A stretch of DNA of 64,000 nt from Lichenifustis flavocetrariae (lineage in GTDB: Bacteria > Pseudomonadota > Alphaproteobacteria > Rhizobiales > Beijerinckiaceae), in assembly GCF_026130545.1 (NCBI RefSeq), contig NZ_JAMOIM010000016.1, positions 99,443-163,442 on the forward strand, read 5' to 3'. Shown piece by piece: positions 1-8,993 of the stretch. Position 1 is the first letter of the stretch, and the number at the start of each line of letters is the position of its first letter. A program made the position numbers and the translations under genes. The notes beneath the pieces are model-generated. The model had not been told where the DNA came from. It searched no databases and worked only from the letters and a program-made list of their open reading frames with translations.

Positions 1-313
1 GAACGAGGTGATCGTAGGAGAGCTTTTCGCCGGAGGTCAGAATGACCCGCTGGAGCGTTGGGGCGATTTCAGCCACGCGCTCTCCGACCCGCAGCGTCAA
101 AGATTGGTCGGCATAGAAGGCCGACGGTCGCAATTGCAGGGCGGCAGCGTTGGTTTTGCCCATCAAATAGGCCTTGGACAGCGCCGGCCGGCCATAGGGG
201 AGATGCGTTTCGTCCCCGATCAGCGTAATCGGCTCGCGGTAGCCGCCTTGTCGCAACGATGCGCCAAGTTGGAAGCCGGCCTGCCCTGTGCCAACGATCA
301 CGATGCCGCTCAT
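1..313 (-). CDS. NAD(P)/FAD-dependent oxidoreductase, ferredoxin reductase type (5' part, runs off the left edge)
   Basis: Reading the minus strand from the ATG at 313 gives about 104 residues that begin MSGIVIVGTGQAGFQLGASL. This is a Rossmann FAD-binding fingerprint (GxGxAG at residues 8-13). It is followed by an LIGDE strand and the PYGRPALSKAYL segment typical of rubredoxin/ferredoxin-NAD reductases (AhpF/BphA4-like, normally about 400 residues). Such enzymes pass electrons from NADH through FAD to a ferredoxin serving a P450 or an oxygenase. The rest of the protein lies outside the window. It is on the same strand as, and about 105 bases downstream of, the transglutaminase gene, with no evident functional link. 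The family call is firm; the partner is unknown. Confidence 0.8.
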   Translation of the reverse strand, partial: MSGIVIVGTGQAGFQLGASLRQGGYREPITLIGDETHLPYGRPALSKAYLMGKTNAAALQLRPSAFYADQSLTLRVGERVAEIAPTLQRVILTSGEKLSYDHLV

Positions 314-418
314 CCGAAGCCCTGCTGTCCTGCGCGCCATGCGACGCGTCCTGGATTCAGCCGGATTTCGGCGCCGTCGGCTCACGCACGAGCGACGCTC
401 GCGTCGCCATAGCCGCCG

Positions 419-1252
419 TTACGAGAAGGAGATTGTCGCGGCCTGCGCATTGCGCCGCTGATCGAGCCCGAACATCCAGTTGACGTCGACGGTTTCGGCC
501 GCGTTCTGCCCCGGTGTTCCGCGCAATGCGGCGGCGTCGAGGGCGTCGAGCCCGACAGCCACCCGGACATGATAATCCTGTGGACAGATGTCGTGGACCG
601 GGTCGAATCCGACCCAACCGAGACCGTCCACATAGGCTTCCGCCCAGGCGTGCCGGGTCGACTGCCCGTCATCGTCCAAATAAAACCCGTGAGCACAACG
701 CGCCGGAAATCCAAGGTGACGCGCACATGTTGCAAAGATCTGCGCGTGATCCCCGCTCGTCCCCTTGCAAGCCTTGAAGGCAGCGTCAGCCGTGACAACC
801 GCCGTGGGTTCGGATGAGGTCGCGATGCGCTGATGTACGGCCCCGAGAAGTTGATGCAACTTGCCGAGGTCATTGTCGGAAGCCGCCGCAACATCGCTGG
901 CGAAACTCCGCAATTCTTCGGACGGCATCGTCGTTGCGGTGTCGCGGCGATAGATATCAAGGGGCAGTCGCTCTGCCGTTCCTCGTACCACGCCGGCCGC
1001 ATCGAAACACGTGAGTTCGCCTTGGGCCGTGATGCTCAATTCGGAGACGATGCCCGGGACCGTGAGGGTATGGGTCAGATTGCCGAAGTGATCTTCACCG
1101 GACTTCAGCAGGCAGTCGGGCTCGACATCGATTCGCCAGTTCGTCACCCGTTGGCCCTCGTGGCTCCGTGGTGTCATGCGCAGGATGCTGATGGCGTTTC
1201 GGGTCGGCTCGGAAAATCGGACGCGGAGATGATGGCGAAGGCGAAGACGCAT
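419..1252 (-). CDS. transglutaminase-like cysteine peptidase
   Basis: The protein has 277 residues from the ATG at 1252, which sits 10 bases after the stop of the alpha-E gene. It has the bacterial transglutaminase N-terminal beta domain, then a transglutaminase core. A Cys-His-Asp triad is visible in KACKGTSGDHAQ, TRHAWAEAYV and GFDPVHD. These proteins hydrolyse or transfer amide bonds. No signal peptide is visible, so it is probably cytoplasmic. It is the third gene of the ATP-grasp/alpha-E/transglutaminase set, in which comparative genomics predicts peptide ligation and trimming. An in-frame upstream extension to 1471 only overlaps the neighbour and does not resemble the family, so I chose the internal ATG. 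Confidence 0.85.
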   Translation of the reverse strand: MRLRLRHHLRVRFSEPTRNAISILRMTPRSHEGQRVTNWRIDVEPDCLLKSGEDHFGNLTHTLTVPGIVSELSITAQGELTCFDAAGVVRGTAERLPLDIYRRDTATTMPSEELRSFASDVAAASDNDLGKLHQLLGAVHQRIATSSEPTAVVTADAAFKACKGTSGDHAQIFATCARHLGFPARCAHGFYLDDDGQSTRHAWAEAYVDGLGWVGFDPVHDICPQDYHVRVAVGLDALDAAALRGTPGQNAAETVDVNWMFGLDQRRNAQAATISFS

Positions 1253-1262
1253 CGGGCGGCTT

Positions 1263-2285
1263 TCAGACGAGATATTGTTCTGTGATCGCTGACCCGAGCT
1301 GGTTGTTGTCTTCCAGAAAGGTCGTGATGAATTCGTGCAGTCCGCTCTGGAAGATCGCTTCGATCGAGCTGTTTTCCAGTTGGGCCAGGGTCTTGTGGGA
1401 GAGCCGCTGCGAAGGGCCCTGCCGGCCATAGGCCTGACTGATCGAGTCGAGCGACCTGACGATATTGTCATAGCAGGAAATAAGGGACCGAGGCATTTCC
1501 GGCCGCAGGATCAGAAGGTCGGCGACCAGCCAGGGCTTGATGTTCTCGCGATAGACCCAGTGATAGGCCGTCACGGCCGAGACCGCGCGGAGAATCGCGG
1601 TCCACTGGAAATAGTCGAGAGACCCGCCGACCTGCTCGGTATCCGGCAGAAGCACATGATATTTCACGTCGAGAATCCGCGCCGTGTTGTCGGCGCGCTC
1701 CATATGCAGGCCCAGCCGGCAGAACCAGAACGAGGGGTCGCGCAACATCGTGCGAATGACGGCGCCGTCGAAGTGCAGCGATGTCTGCTTCACGAATTCG
1801 AGAAAACGGCTCAGTCGTTCCCGTTCCTCACCCTTGACCGGGGCCGCCTGCTCAAAGCTCTTGAGTTCAAGCCACGCGCCATTGATGGCGTCCCACATTT
1901 CGGCGGTCAGCGCCGTTCGTACGGAACGGGCGTTTGTCCGTGCCGCCTCCAGGCAGTTGCGGATCGAGGAGGGATTGTCGGGATCGAACGTCAGGAAGTC
2001 CACAACCGAGTCCGGCTCGGTGGTACCGTATTTGGCGTGATAGGCCTCGACGGCCCCCGAGGATTCGAGCGCGCTGTCCCACTCGCTGCCGGTTTCGTTG
2101 TAGGCCTGGGGCAAGGCTGCGAGACGCTGAGCAGCTTCGACGGTGCGGGCGAGAAAGTCCGACCTTTCCATGTAGCGAGCCAGCCAGAACAGGCTGTCGC
2201 CCGTGCGCGACAGCAAGGTGTATTTTCGCGCGGGTCGCACCAAGGCGAGCGTCGGCGCTTCGAATTCGGATCCAGCCCGGATCAT
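1263..2285 (-). CDS. alpha-E domain-containing protein
   Basis: This is a 340-residue, mostly helical protein of the alpha-E family (formerly DUF403). The hallmark SLFWLARYMERSDFLARTVE segment is near residue 32, and the YRENIKPWLVADLLIL and PRSLISCYDNI segments come later. Alpha-E proteins are nearly always encoded beside a circularly permuted ATP-grasp protein and a transglutaminase, as here. Their biochemical role is not established; they are presumed partners in a peptide-synthesis or protein-tagging reaction. The ATG at 2285 overlaps the stop of the ATP-grasp gene (ATGA), which implies translational coupling. About 25 poorly conserved residues precede the family core. Confidence 0.88.
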   Translation of the reverse strand: MIRAGSEFEAPTLALVRPARKYTLLSRTGDSLFWLARYMERSDFLARTVEAAQRLAALPQAYNETGSEWDSALESSGAVEAYHAKYGTTEPDSVVDFLTFDPDNPSSIRNCLEAARTNARSVRTALTAEMWDAINGAWLELKSFEQAAPVKGEERERLSRFLEFVKQTSLHFDGAVIRTMLRDPSFWFCRLGLHMERADNTARILDVKYHVLLPDTEQVGGSLDYFQWTAILRAVSAVTAYHWVYRENIKPWLVADLLILRPEMPRSLISCYDNIVRSLDSISQAYGRQGPSQRLSHKTLAQLENSSIEAIFQSGLHEFITTFLEDNNQLGSAITEQYLV

Positions 2286-3754
2286 CGGCCTGCCTCCCCA
2301 TCATCGACGACCCATGTGTCCTTGGTGCCGCCGCCCTGGCTCGAATTGACCACCAGCGACCCTTCCTTCATGGCCACGCGGGTCAGACCGCCCGGCACCA
2401 CACGCGTCCCTTTGGCGCCTGTGAGAACGAAGGGCCGGAGATCGACGTGCCGCGGCCCGATGCCCGTCGCATCCGCGGTCGGGCATGTCGAAAGGGCCAA
2501 TGTCGGCTGGGCGATGAAGTTGGCGGGGTCGTGCTTCAGCTTCGCCGCAAAGGTCGCCAGTTGATCCCTGGTGGCATGCGGGCCGACCAGCATTCCATAG
2601 CCACCCGAGCCGTTGACTTCCTTGACGACGAGTTCGTCCAGATGGTCAAGCACATAGCTGAGAGCTTCGGGCTCGCGGCACCGATAGGTCGGCACATTCT
2701 TCAAGATCGCTTCTTCCCCCAGGTAAAAGCGAATGATCTCCGGCATGTAGGTGTAGGTCGCCTTGTCGTCGGCGACGCCGGTGCCGACCGCATTTGCGAG
2801 GGTCACCGACCCGGCCCGGTAGGCATTCATAAGTCCAGGCACGCCAAGCGCGCTGTCGGGTCGGAACGCGAGAGGGTCGAGGAAGTCGTCGTCGAGTCGG
2901 CGGTAAATCACGTCGACCCGTTTCGGCCCTTCGGTGGTGCGCATGAAGACCACGTCGTTGTCCACGAACAGATCGCGGCCCTCGACCAGCTCGACACCCA
3001 GCTTGTCGGCCAGGAACGAATGCTCGTAATAGGCGGAATTGAACATTCCGGGCGTCAGAAGCACCACGGTGGGGTCGCTGCCGGCGGTCGGGGGCGCAAC
3101 GCTGCGCAGCGAATTCAGGAGGATGTCGGGATAGTTCTCGACCGGGGCAACACGATGCGACCCGAACAATTCGGGGAAGAGCCGCATCATCACCTCCCGG
3201 TTCTCCAACATGTAGGACACGCCTGAAGGAGTTCGGGCATTGTCTTCGAGGACATAGAAGTCCTTGTCGTCGATTCGGACGATGTCGATTCCCGCGATAT
3301 GGACATAGACATCATGGGGGACTTTGAGGCCCACCATCTCGGGCCGGAAGTACGGGTTCCGGTAGATGAGGTCGGACGGCACCACGCCAGCCTTGATGAT
3401 CTCGCGGGCGCCGTAAAGGTCCGCCAAGAACATGTTGAGTGCCTTGACGCGCTGAATCAGGCCGATTTCGAGCCTGGCCCATTCGGTCCGTGAAATAAGC
3501 CTCGGAACAAGGTCGAACGGAATCAACCGCTCGGTTGCGTCCTTGTCGCCATAGACCGCGAAGGTGATGCCGATGCGTCGGAATAGGAGATCCGCCTGGC
3601 GCCGCCTCGAAGCGAGCAGGTCCGGCGGCACGGTCTCAAGCCAACGCGCCAAACGTTGATAGACTTGGCGCGGCTGGCCGCCCGCTTCGCTCATTTCGTC
3701 GAAAAACAGCCCTGGCAATGACACGTAGCCTACTCTCCCAACGACCGCGTCCAT
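2282..3754 (-). CDS. circularly permuted ATP-grasp type 2 protein
   Basis: The protein has about 490 residues. The N-terminal part contains FDEM and the family's FYVLEDNARTPSGVSYMLEN segment (acidic metal/ATP-binding residues). This is followed by VVLLTPGMFNSAYYEHSFLA and, in the C-terminal half, LVVKEVNGSGGYGMLVGP, the nucleotide-binding loop displaced by circular permutation. The family is predicted to form amide bonds by activating a carboxylate with ATP. It heads the three-gene set with alpha-E and transglutaminase; the alpha-E start overlaps its stop. I chose the ATG at 3754. A TTG at 3799 would add 15 residues. Neither has a strong Shine-Dalgarno sequence. The target molecule is unknown. 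Confidence 0.85.
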   Translation of the reverse strand: MDAVVGRVGYVSLPGLFFDEMSEAGGQPRQVYQRLARWLETVPPDLLASRRRQADLLFRRIGITFAVYGDKDATERLIPFDLVPRLISRTEWARLEIGLIQRVKALNMFLADLYGAREIIKAGVVPSDLIYRNPYFRPEMVGLKVPHDVYVHIAGIDIVRIDDKDFYVLEDNARTPSGVSYMLENREVMMRLFPELFGSHRVAPVENYPDILLNSLRSVAPPTAGSDPTVVLLTPGMFNSAYYEHSFLADKLGVELVEGRDLFVDNDVVFMRTTEGPKRVDVIYRRLDDDFLDPLAFRPDSALGVPGLMNAYRAGSVTLANAVGTGVADDKATYTYMPEIIRFYLGEEAILKNVPTYRCREPEALSYVLDHLDELVVKEVNGSGGYGMLVGPHATRDQLATFAAKLKHDPANFIAQPTLALSTCPTADATGIGPRHVDLRPFVLTGAKGTRVVPGGLTRVAMKEGSLVVNSSQGGGTKDTWVVDDGEAGR

Positions 3755-3926
3755 GACGTTCGTATTAAACAATCTTCGTGCCAGCAGATCCCGATGCAAG
3801 AGGTCATGGCGATCGCCTCCGCGTCAAGCTTGAAAATGCCATGCTATAACCCTCATAGCAGCGCTTAGGTCGCAACTCTTCCGCCTCGAAGCGATTTGCT
3901 CTTGAGGTGAGGGGCACATCGATGGA

Positions 3927-5108
3927 ATGAACGACTTTTATGCGTCCCTCCCGACCTTTACGGCCTTCGAGCGCATCGTCGATGCTGACGCCTATAGGGC
4001 GTTGCCGGCCGACTGGGTCATCGGGATCGCCGATGTCGTGTCCTCGACCGCGGCGGTTGCGCAAGGCCGCTACAAGGCGGTTAACACGGCCGGCGCAGCG
4101 GTCGTGTCTGCGGTCGCAAATGCGTTGAAGACGCTTGATTTCGCCTATGTGTTCACGGGCGACGGAATGGCCTGTGCGGTTGCTCCGTCGCTCGAAGGTA
4201 ACTTGCGTTTAGCTCTTGGTGCTACCGTCGGCTGGGTCGGGGCTGCCCTGAGCCTGGAATTGCGGAGTGCTGTCGTGACGGTCGCGCAAATCCGCGAGGC
4301 TGGGCATGACGTGCGTGTGGCCCGCTTCAAACCGTCGCCCCATGTGACTTATGCGATGTTCTCAGGCGGAGGCCTGGCTTGGGCGGAAGCAGCCTTGAAG
4401 TCGGGCGCCCTGCCCCAGGTCGAACGGTATGACAACAAACATCCTGATCTTTCCGGCCTTTCATGTCGTTTCAAGCCGATCCCGGCACAAGAAGGGGTGA
4501 TGCTGTCGCTGATTGTCACGCCACGAGGGACGGGTGCGGATGCCTCGTTCCGCGAACTCGTCAACGACTTGCTCACCATGATCGGCGCAGGCGCCGGTCG
4601 GCCTGTGCCAATTGAAGGACCGAACTGGGGCTGGCCGCCGGACGGTTTGGATGCCGAGGCGCGACTACAGCGGCGCCCCGGCCAATCTCTGCTGATGAGC
4701 CGCATCACCGTCGGGTTGCGCACCTTGGCGGCAGCCGTCATCGTCAACTTGGGCCGACCCGTCGGGGGCTTCTCGCCCAAGCGGTATCGCGCGCAAATCG
4801 GCGAGAACTCCGATTTCCGCAAATTCGAGGATGGGCTGATGATGACGGTCGACTGCAGTCCCGCCCTCAGCGATTCGATCGAGGCGCGCCTTACGGAGGC
4901 GCGAGGCCAAGGCTTCATTGAATTCGGCATCCATCGCCAGGATTCAGCGCTCCTGACATGTATTGTCCCGTCCCCGAGCCTGCCCGGCCATATCCATTTC
5001 GTCGATGGCGCCGGCGGCGGCTACACGATGGCAGCGCAAAACCTCAAGCAGGCTCGAATTCGCGGACAAACCATGGCGCAGAGCGAGCTCTCTGGTGCCC
5101 TCGGCTGA
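3927..5108 (+). CDS. DUF3095 family protein, class III nucleotide-cyclase-like
   Basis: The protein has 393 residues and is recognisable as DUF3095 by GRYKAVNTAGAAVVSAVANAL and the following VFTGDG. The segment IADVVSST (residues 34-41) and the GDG at 78-80 resemble the two metal-binding aspartate motifs of class III adenylate/guanylate cyclases, so D36 and D79 could bind metal. This resemblance is my inference; I know of no demonstrated activity. It is the first gene of a plus-strand run into a peptide-type ABC importer (69 bases to the chosen ATG of the next gene). Its ATG overlaps a tiny three-codon frame, ATG GAA TGA. A stand-alone cyclic-nucleotide-binding protein lies 8 kb away at 13.1 kb. 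Confidence 0.7.
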   Translation: MNDFYASLPTFTAFERIVDADAYRALPADWVIGIADVVSSTAAVAQGRYKAVNTAGAAVVSAVANALKTLDFAYVFTGDGMACAVAPSLEGNLRLALGATVGWVGAALSLELRSAVVTVAQIREAGHDVRVARFKPSPHVTYAMFSGGGLAWAEAALKSGALPQVERYDNKHPDLSGLSCRFKPIPAQEGVMLSLIVTPRGTGADASFRELVNDLLTMIGAGAGRPVPIEGPNWGWPPDGLDAEARLQRRPGQSLLMSRITVGLRTLAAAVIVNLGRPVGGFSPKRYRAQIGENSDFRKFEDGLMMTVDCSPALSDSIEARLTEARGQGFIEFGIHRQDSALLTCIVPSPSLPGHIHFVDGAGGGYTMAAQNLKQARIRGQTMAQSELSGALG

Positions 5109-5177
5109 GTCGTGACATCGTTAGCCGAAGGGTCGCATTCTCCGGGGCCACAAGCAGGAAGGGATTCTGGATCAGCC

Positions 5178-7094
5178 ATGAGTGAGACACCGGACATCCT
5201 TCGGGTCAACCAACTCAGGATCAGCTTCCAGCTTCAACGTGGCGCGTTGGATGTCGTGCGGGGCGTGTCGTTCCGGGTTCCGCTTGGCAAGACTGTGGCG
5301 CTCGTTGGTGAGTCGGGGTCCGGCAAGACGGTGATCTCCCAGGCCATTATGGGATTGTTGCCGAAAGCGGGATCGATCAGCGGGGGCCAGATCCTGTTCG
5401 ACGATCCGCTGAAAGTCGACGGCGGGGAGCCGGTCGACATTGCGAGACTACCGCGCGACGGACGCGAGATCCGCCACCTGCGGGGCGGCCGTATCGGGAT
5501 GATCTTTCAGGAGCCGATGTCGTCCCTGTCCCCGGTCCATACGATCGGCAACCAGATCGAGGAGGCCCTGCGCCTGCATCGCCCGATCAAAGCCGGCGAA
5601 GGTCGCAGCATCACCGAAGCCATGCTCGAAATGGTCGGGTTTAAAAATCCGCATCGTGCCTACCGGCAATATGCGTTTGAGCTCTCCGGTGGCCTTCGGC
5701 AGCGCGCGATGCTGGCCATGGCCCTCATCTGCCACCCCGCTTTGCTCATCGCCGACGAACCCACGACGGCCCTCGATGTGACGATCCAGGCCCAAGTTCT
5801 CAACTTGATGCGATCGCTCCAGAGCGATCTCGGCATGTCGATTCTCTTGATCACCCACGATCTCGGCGTGGTAGCCAACATGGCCGATGAAGTGGTGGTG
5901 ATCTACCATGGCGAGATCATGGAGGCCGGAAGCGCAAACGACATCTTCCGACATCCGCAGCATCCCTATCTGAAGGCTTTGCTGGCTGCACTCCCGCATT
6001 TCGACATGAAGCCAGGCGAGCGGCTGACCGCACTACGCGATACGAGTGGAGATCTCGCTCCGGTGATGACCTCGCGCCGGCAGACCCTGGCTGAGCAGAC
6101 AAGCACGGCGCAACCAAGCACGCCGATCCTCGCGGTGAACAACCTGCGCAAGACCTACCCGGGCAAGAGATCCGGTATTCTGGGCAAGCGTGCAGAGCGC
6201 GTCGTGGCGGTGTCCGACGTGAGTTTCGAGATCAAGCGGGGCGAATGCCTGGGCTTGGTCGGCGAAAGTGGCAGCGGCAAAACCAGCATCGGCAAGCTGA
6301 TCATGCGCGCCATCAAAGCAGATTCTGGAAGCGTCGTGTTCAACAATGGGTCGGGCCCGGTCGATGTTCTCGCCCTTCATGGCCCGGCTGGGCGTCGGTT
6401 CCGCACGGCCATTCAGATGATCTTCCAGGATCCGGTGAGTTCGCTCTCTCCGCGCATGACCGTGCTGAACATCATCCGCGAGCCGTTGGAGATCCACAAC
6501 CAAGGCAGCCCAAGCGAGCAGACCGCGCGCGTCGCCGACCTGATGAGCGCAGTCGGCCTCGATCGTCGTTTTTTAAATCGCTATCCGCATAGTTTTTCGG
6601 GCGGTCAGAGGCAACGCATCGGCATTGCACGCGCTCTCGCGCTCGATCCCGAATTGATCATCTGCGACGAGCCCGTCTCGGCCCTTGATGTTTCGGTGCA
6701 GGCCCAGGTGCTGAACCTCCTCAAGGATCTCCAGCGCGAACTGGGCCTCACCTACCTTTTCATTTCGCACAATCTCGCCGTGGTCGACTATATCGCGCAG
6801 CGCATTGCCGTCTTGGCCAATGGTCGCATCGTCGAGATCGCACCTCGCGGCGTCCTATTTCGCTCACCTGCCCATTCCTACACGCAAGCGCTGCTCAAAG
6901 CGGTGCCGTTTCCTGATCTCGATCATCCGCTCGACTTCACATCAGTGGCGCTGCGTGGTGCCTCCAACCCCAAGAACTGGGCTCCGCAATTTCAGGATGA
7001 AGGCGATCCCGCGTCGTTGACGCCCATCGACCTCGGCCAGGGACACATCGTTCTGGCCCGAGCGACCATCGACCGTAAGGAACTTGTGGCATGA
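5178..7094 (+). CDS. dipeptide/oligopeptide-type ABC transporter, fused double ATP-binding protein
   Basis: The protein has 638 residues and two complete ABC ATPase domains, equivalent to fused DppD-DppF. NBD1 has GESGSGKT at residues 44-51, an LSGG signature (LSGGLRQRA, with L where Q is usual) and Walker [16 protein letters not shown]2, from about residue 325, has a second GESGSGKT near 360, [14 protein letters not shown] and [12 protein letters not shown]. The linker and tail match the oligopeptide-transporter C-terminal region. It powers the importer formed with the next three genes. A GTG at 5112 is an alternative start, but the ATG at 5178 begins right before the family's N-terminal strand. 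The stop overlaps the next start by 4 bases. Confidence 0.92.
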   Translation: MSETPDILRVNQLRISFQLQRGALDVVRGVSFRVPLGKTVALVGESGSGKTVISQAIMGLLPKAGSISGGQILFDDPLKVDGGEPVDIARLPRDGREIRHLRGGRIGMIFQEPMSSLSPVHTIGNQIEEALRLHRPIKAGEGRSITEAMLEMVGFKNPHRAYRQYAFELSGGLRQRAMLAMALICHPALLIADEPTTALDVTIQAQVLNLMRSLQSDLGMSILLITHDLGVVANMADEVVVIYHGEIMEAGSANDIFRHPQHPYLKALLAALPHFDMKPGERLTALRDTSGDLAPVMTSRRQTLAEQTSTAQPSTPILAVNNLRKTYPGKRSGILGKRAERVVAVSDVSFEIKRGECLGLVGESGSGKTSIGKLIMRAIKADSGSVVFNNGSGPVDVLALHGPAGRRFRTAIQMIFQDPVSSLSPRMTVLNIIREPLEIHNQGSPSEQTARVADLMSAVGLDRRFLNRYPHSFSGGQRQRIGIARALALDPELIICDEPVSALDVSVQAQVLNLLKDLQRELGLTYLFISHNLAVVDYIAQRIAVLANGRIVEIAPRGVLFRSPAHSYTQALLKAVPFPDLDHPLDFTSVALRGASNPKNWAPQFQDEGDPASLTPIDLGQGHIVLARATIDRKELVA

Positions 7095-8989
7095 AGCGGC
7101 TGGTCGCCCTCGCGCTGCTCCTTCTGGCCGGCTTGACGGGTGCGGCTGCGGCCGCGATCGAGACCCCTTTTTTCGCTGAGCGGGTCGCGACGGGTAAGTT
7201 GCCGGCCATCGATCAACGCCTTCCCGAGCAACCGCGGGTGCTCGACATGCAGAGCATGGGGCGGATCCCCGGCAAGCCCGGTGGTACGTGGCGGATGTTG
7301 ATGGGCGACCAGCGGGACCTGCGAATGGTCACGCTCTATTCCTATGCGCGGCTCGTAGTATTCGACGAGAAGCTGCAGCTTGTCCCGGATATACTCGAAA
7401 GCTTTGAGGATCAGGACGACAAAGTCTTCACCTTCCATTTGCGCAAGGGACATAAATGGAGTGACGGGCAGCCTTTTACGGCGGAGGACTTCCGGTACTA
7501 TTGGGAAGACGTAGCCCTTAACCCCAAGCTCTCGCCGACCGGGCCGAATGTCGCGCTGTTGGCGAATGGTCAGAAGCCGAAATTCGAGATCATCGATCCG
7601 GAGACGATCCGCTTCACATGGGACACACCGAACCCGGCGTTCTTGCCCTCCCTGGCGGCATCCCAGCCCGTGTATATCTTCATGCCGGCTCATTACCTCA
7701 AGCAATTCAATCCCCGTTACGCAGGCAAAGACGACCTCGCCAAGAAGATCAAAGATGCGCACGTCAAGGATTGGAGCGCCCTGCACGAGCGAATGTCGCG
7801 TCAATATCGGCCCGAAAATCCCGAACTTCCTACCCTCGAGCCCTGGCGCAACACCACGCCGCCGCCGGCCGATTTCTTTGTTTTTGAAAGAAACCCATTC
7901 TACCATCGCGTCGACGAGAATGGTCGCCAGCTTCCCTATATCGACAAGATCGCCATGATGCTCGGCACCACGAATCTGATCCCGGCCAAAGTGGCGAGTG
8001 GGGAAGCCGACCTTCAAGCCCGCTATATCAATTTCGAGGATTATACGTTCCTCAAACATGCCGAGCAGGCCAACAACTATCAGGTTGAACTTTGGCAACA
8101 GGGCTATGGGGCGCGCGCCGCCCTGATGCCAAACCTGAATGCGGCCGATCCCATCTGGCGCAAGATCCTGCGCGACGTTCGATTTCGTCGGGCCTTGTCG
8201 CTCGGCATCAATCGGCGCGACATCAATCGCGTGCTGTTTTTCGGCTTGGCCCGCGAAAGCGGGAATACCGTTCTGCCGGAAAGCCCACTTTATAAGCAAT
8301 CCTACGCGGACGCCTATACCAACTACGATCCGGCCGAGGCGAATCGCCTGCTCGACTTGGTAGGGCTCGACAAGCGCGATGGAGAAGGCTTCCGGTTGTT
8401 GCCGGACGGGCGTCGGGCCGACATCGTCATCGAGACGGCGGAGAACGACACGGTCGACACCGACATTCTGGAGTTGGTTGGCGACGATTTCGCCAAACTC
8501 GGCATTCGGATCTTCAACCACCCCTCGCAGCGGGACGCCTTCCGGCAGCGCATCTTCAGTGGTCAAGTGATCATGTCGATGGCCGAGGGATTGGACAATG
8601 CCGTGCCGACAGAGAAGTTCGAACCCGACGCTCTGGCACCCAGCGCGGAGTCGCAGTTTCAATGGTCACGCTGGGGCCTCTATTTCGAATCCGGCGGCAG
8701 TCAAGGCGAAGCGGTCGACATGCCCGAGCCGCAGCATCTGTTGGATCTCCTGCATGACTGGCGTCATTCGACCAGCGACGCGCAGCGCAAGACGATCTGG
8801 GATGAGATGCTGAGCATCAACGCCGATCAGGTCTACACGATTGGCATCGTGAACGGGACGCAGCAGCCCGTCGTCGTCGACGGCAACATGCGCAATGTGC
8901 CCAAGTCCGCGCTGTTCTCGTTTGAACCCGGCTCGTTCTTCGGCATCTATATGCCGGACACGTTCTGGTACGACGTGAAGTCGGAGTGA
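7091..8989 (+). CDS. ABC transporter substrate-binding protein, family 5 (peptide type)
   Basis: The protein has 632 residues with a clear Sec signal peptide: a KR start, the hydrophobic run LVALALLLLAGLTGAAAAA, and probable cleavage near residue 22. The mature protein is a cluster C (SBP_bac_5) binding protein, shown by FTFHLRKGHKWSDGQPFTAEDFRYYWED and FRRALSLGINRRDINRVLFFG. It is about 100 residues longer than DppA/OppA, as seen in a subset of this family. It captures the substrate in the periplasm for the two permeases that follow. The family also binds other solutes, so peptide is only the default assignment. Its ATG overlaps the ATPase stop. Confidence 0.9.
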   Translation: MKRLVALALLLLAGLTGAAAAAIETPFFAERVATGKLPAIDQRLPEQPRVLDMQSMGRIPGKPGGTWRMLMGDQRDLRMVTLYSYARLVVFDEKLQLVPDILESFEDQDDKVFTFHLRKGHKWSDGQPFTAEDFRYYWEDVALNPKLSPTGPNVALLANGQKPKFEIIDPETIRFTWDTPNPAFLPSLAASQPVYIFMPAHYLKQFNPRYAGKDDLAKKIKDAHVKDWSALHERMSRQYRPENPELPTLEPWRNTTPPPADFFVFERNPFYHRVDENGRQLPYIDKIAMMLGTTNLIPAKVASGEADLQARYINFEDYTFLKHAEQANNYQVELWQQGYGARAALMPNLNAADPIWRKILRDVRFRRALSLGINRRDINRVLFFGLARESGNTVLPESPLYKQSYADAYTNYDPAEANRLLDLVGLDKRDGEGFRLLPDGRRADIVIETAENDTVDTDILELVGDDFAKLGIRIFNHPSQRDAFRQRIFSGQVIMSMAEGLDNAVPTEKFEPDALAPSAESQFQWSRWGLYFESGGSQGEAVDMPEPQHLLDLLHDWRHSTSDAQRKTIWDEMLSINADQVYTIGIVNGTQQPVVVDGNMRNVPKSALFSFEPGSFFGIYMPDTFWYDVKSE

Positions 8990-8993
8990 GCGC

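Noticed and set aside
1335..2564. A 409-codon open frame on the plus strand opposite the alpha-E and ATP-grasp genes
   Set aside because: It is a shadow of high-GC coding on the other strand, has no family motifs, and overlaps two well-supported genes.
6992..8662. A 556-codon open frame on the minus strand opposite the peptide-binding protein
   Set aside because: The opposite strand encodes a clear family 5 binding protein with a signal peptide. The antisense frame has no recognisable domain.
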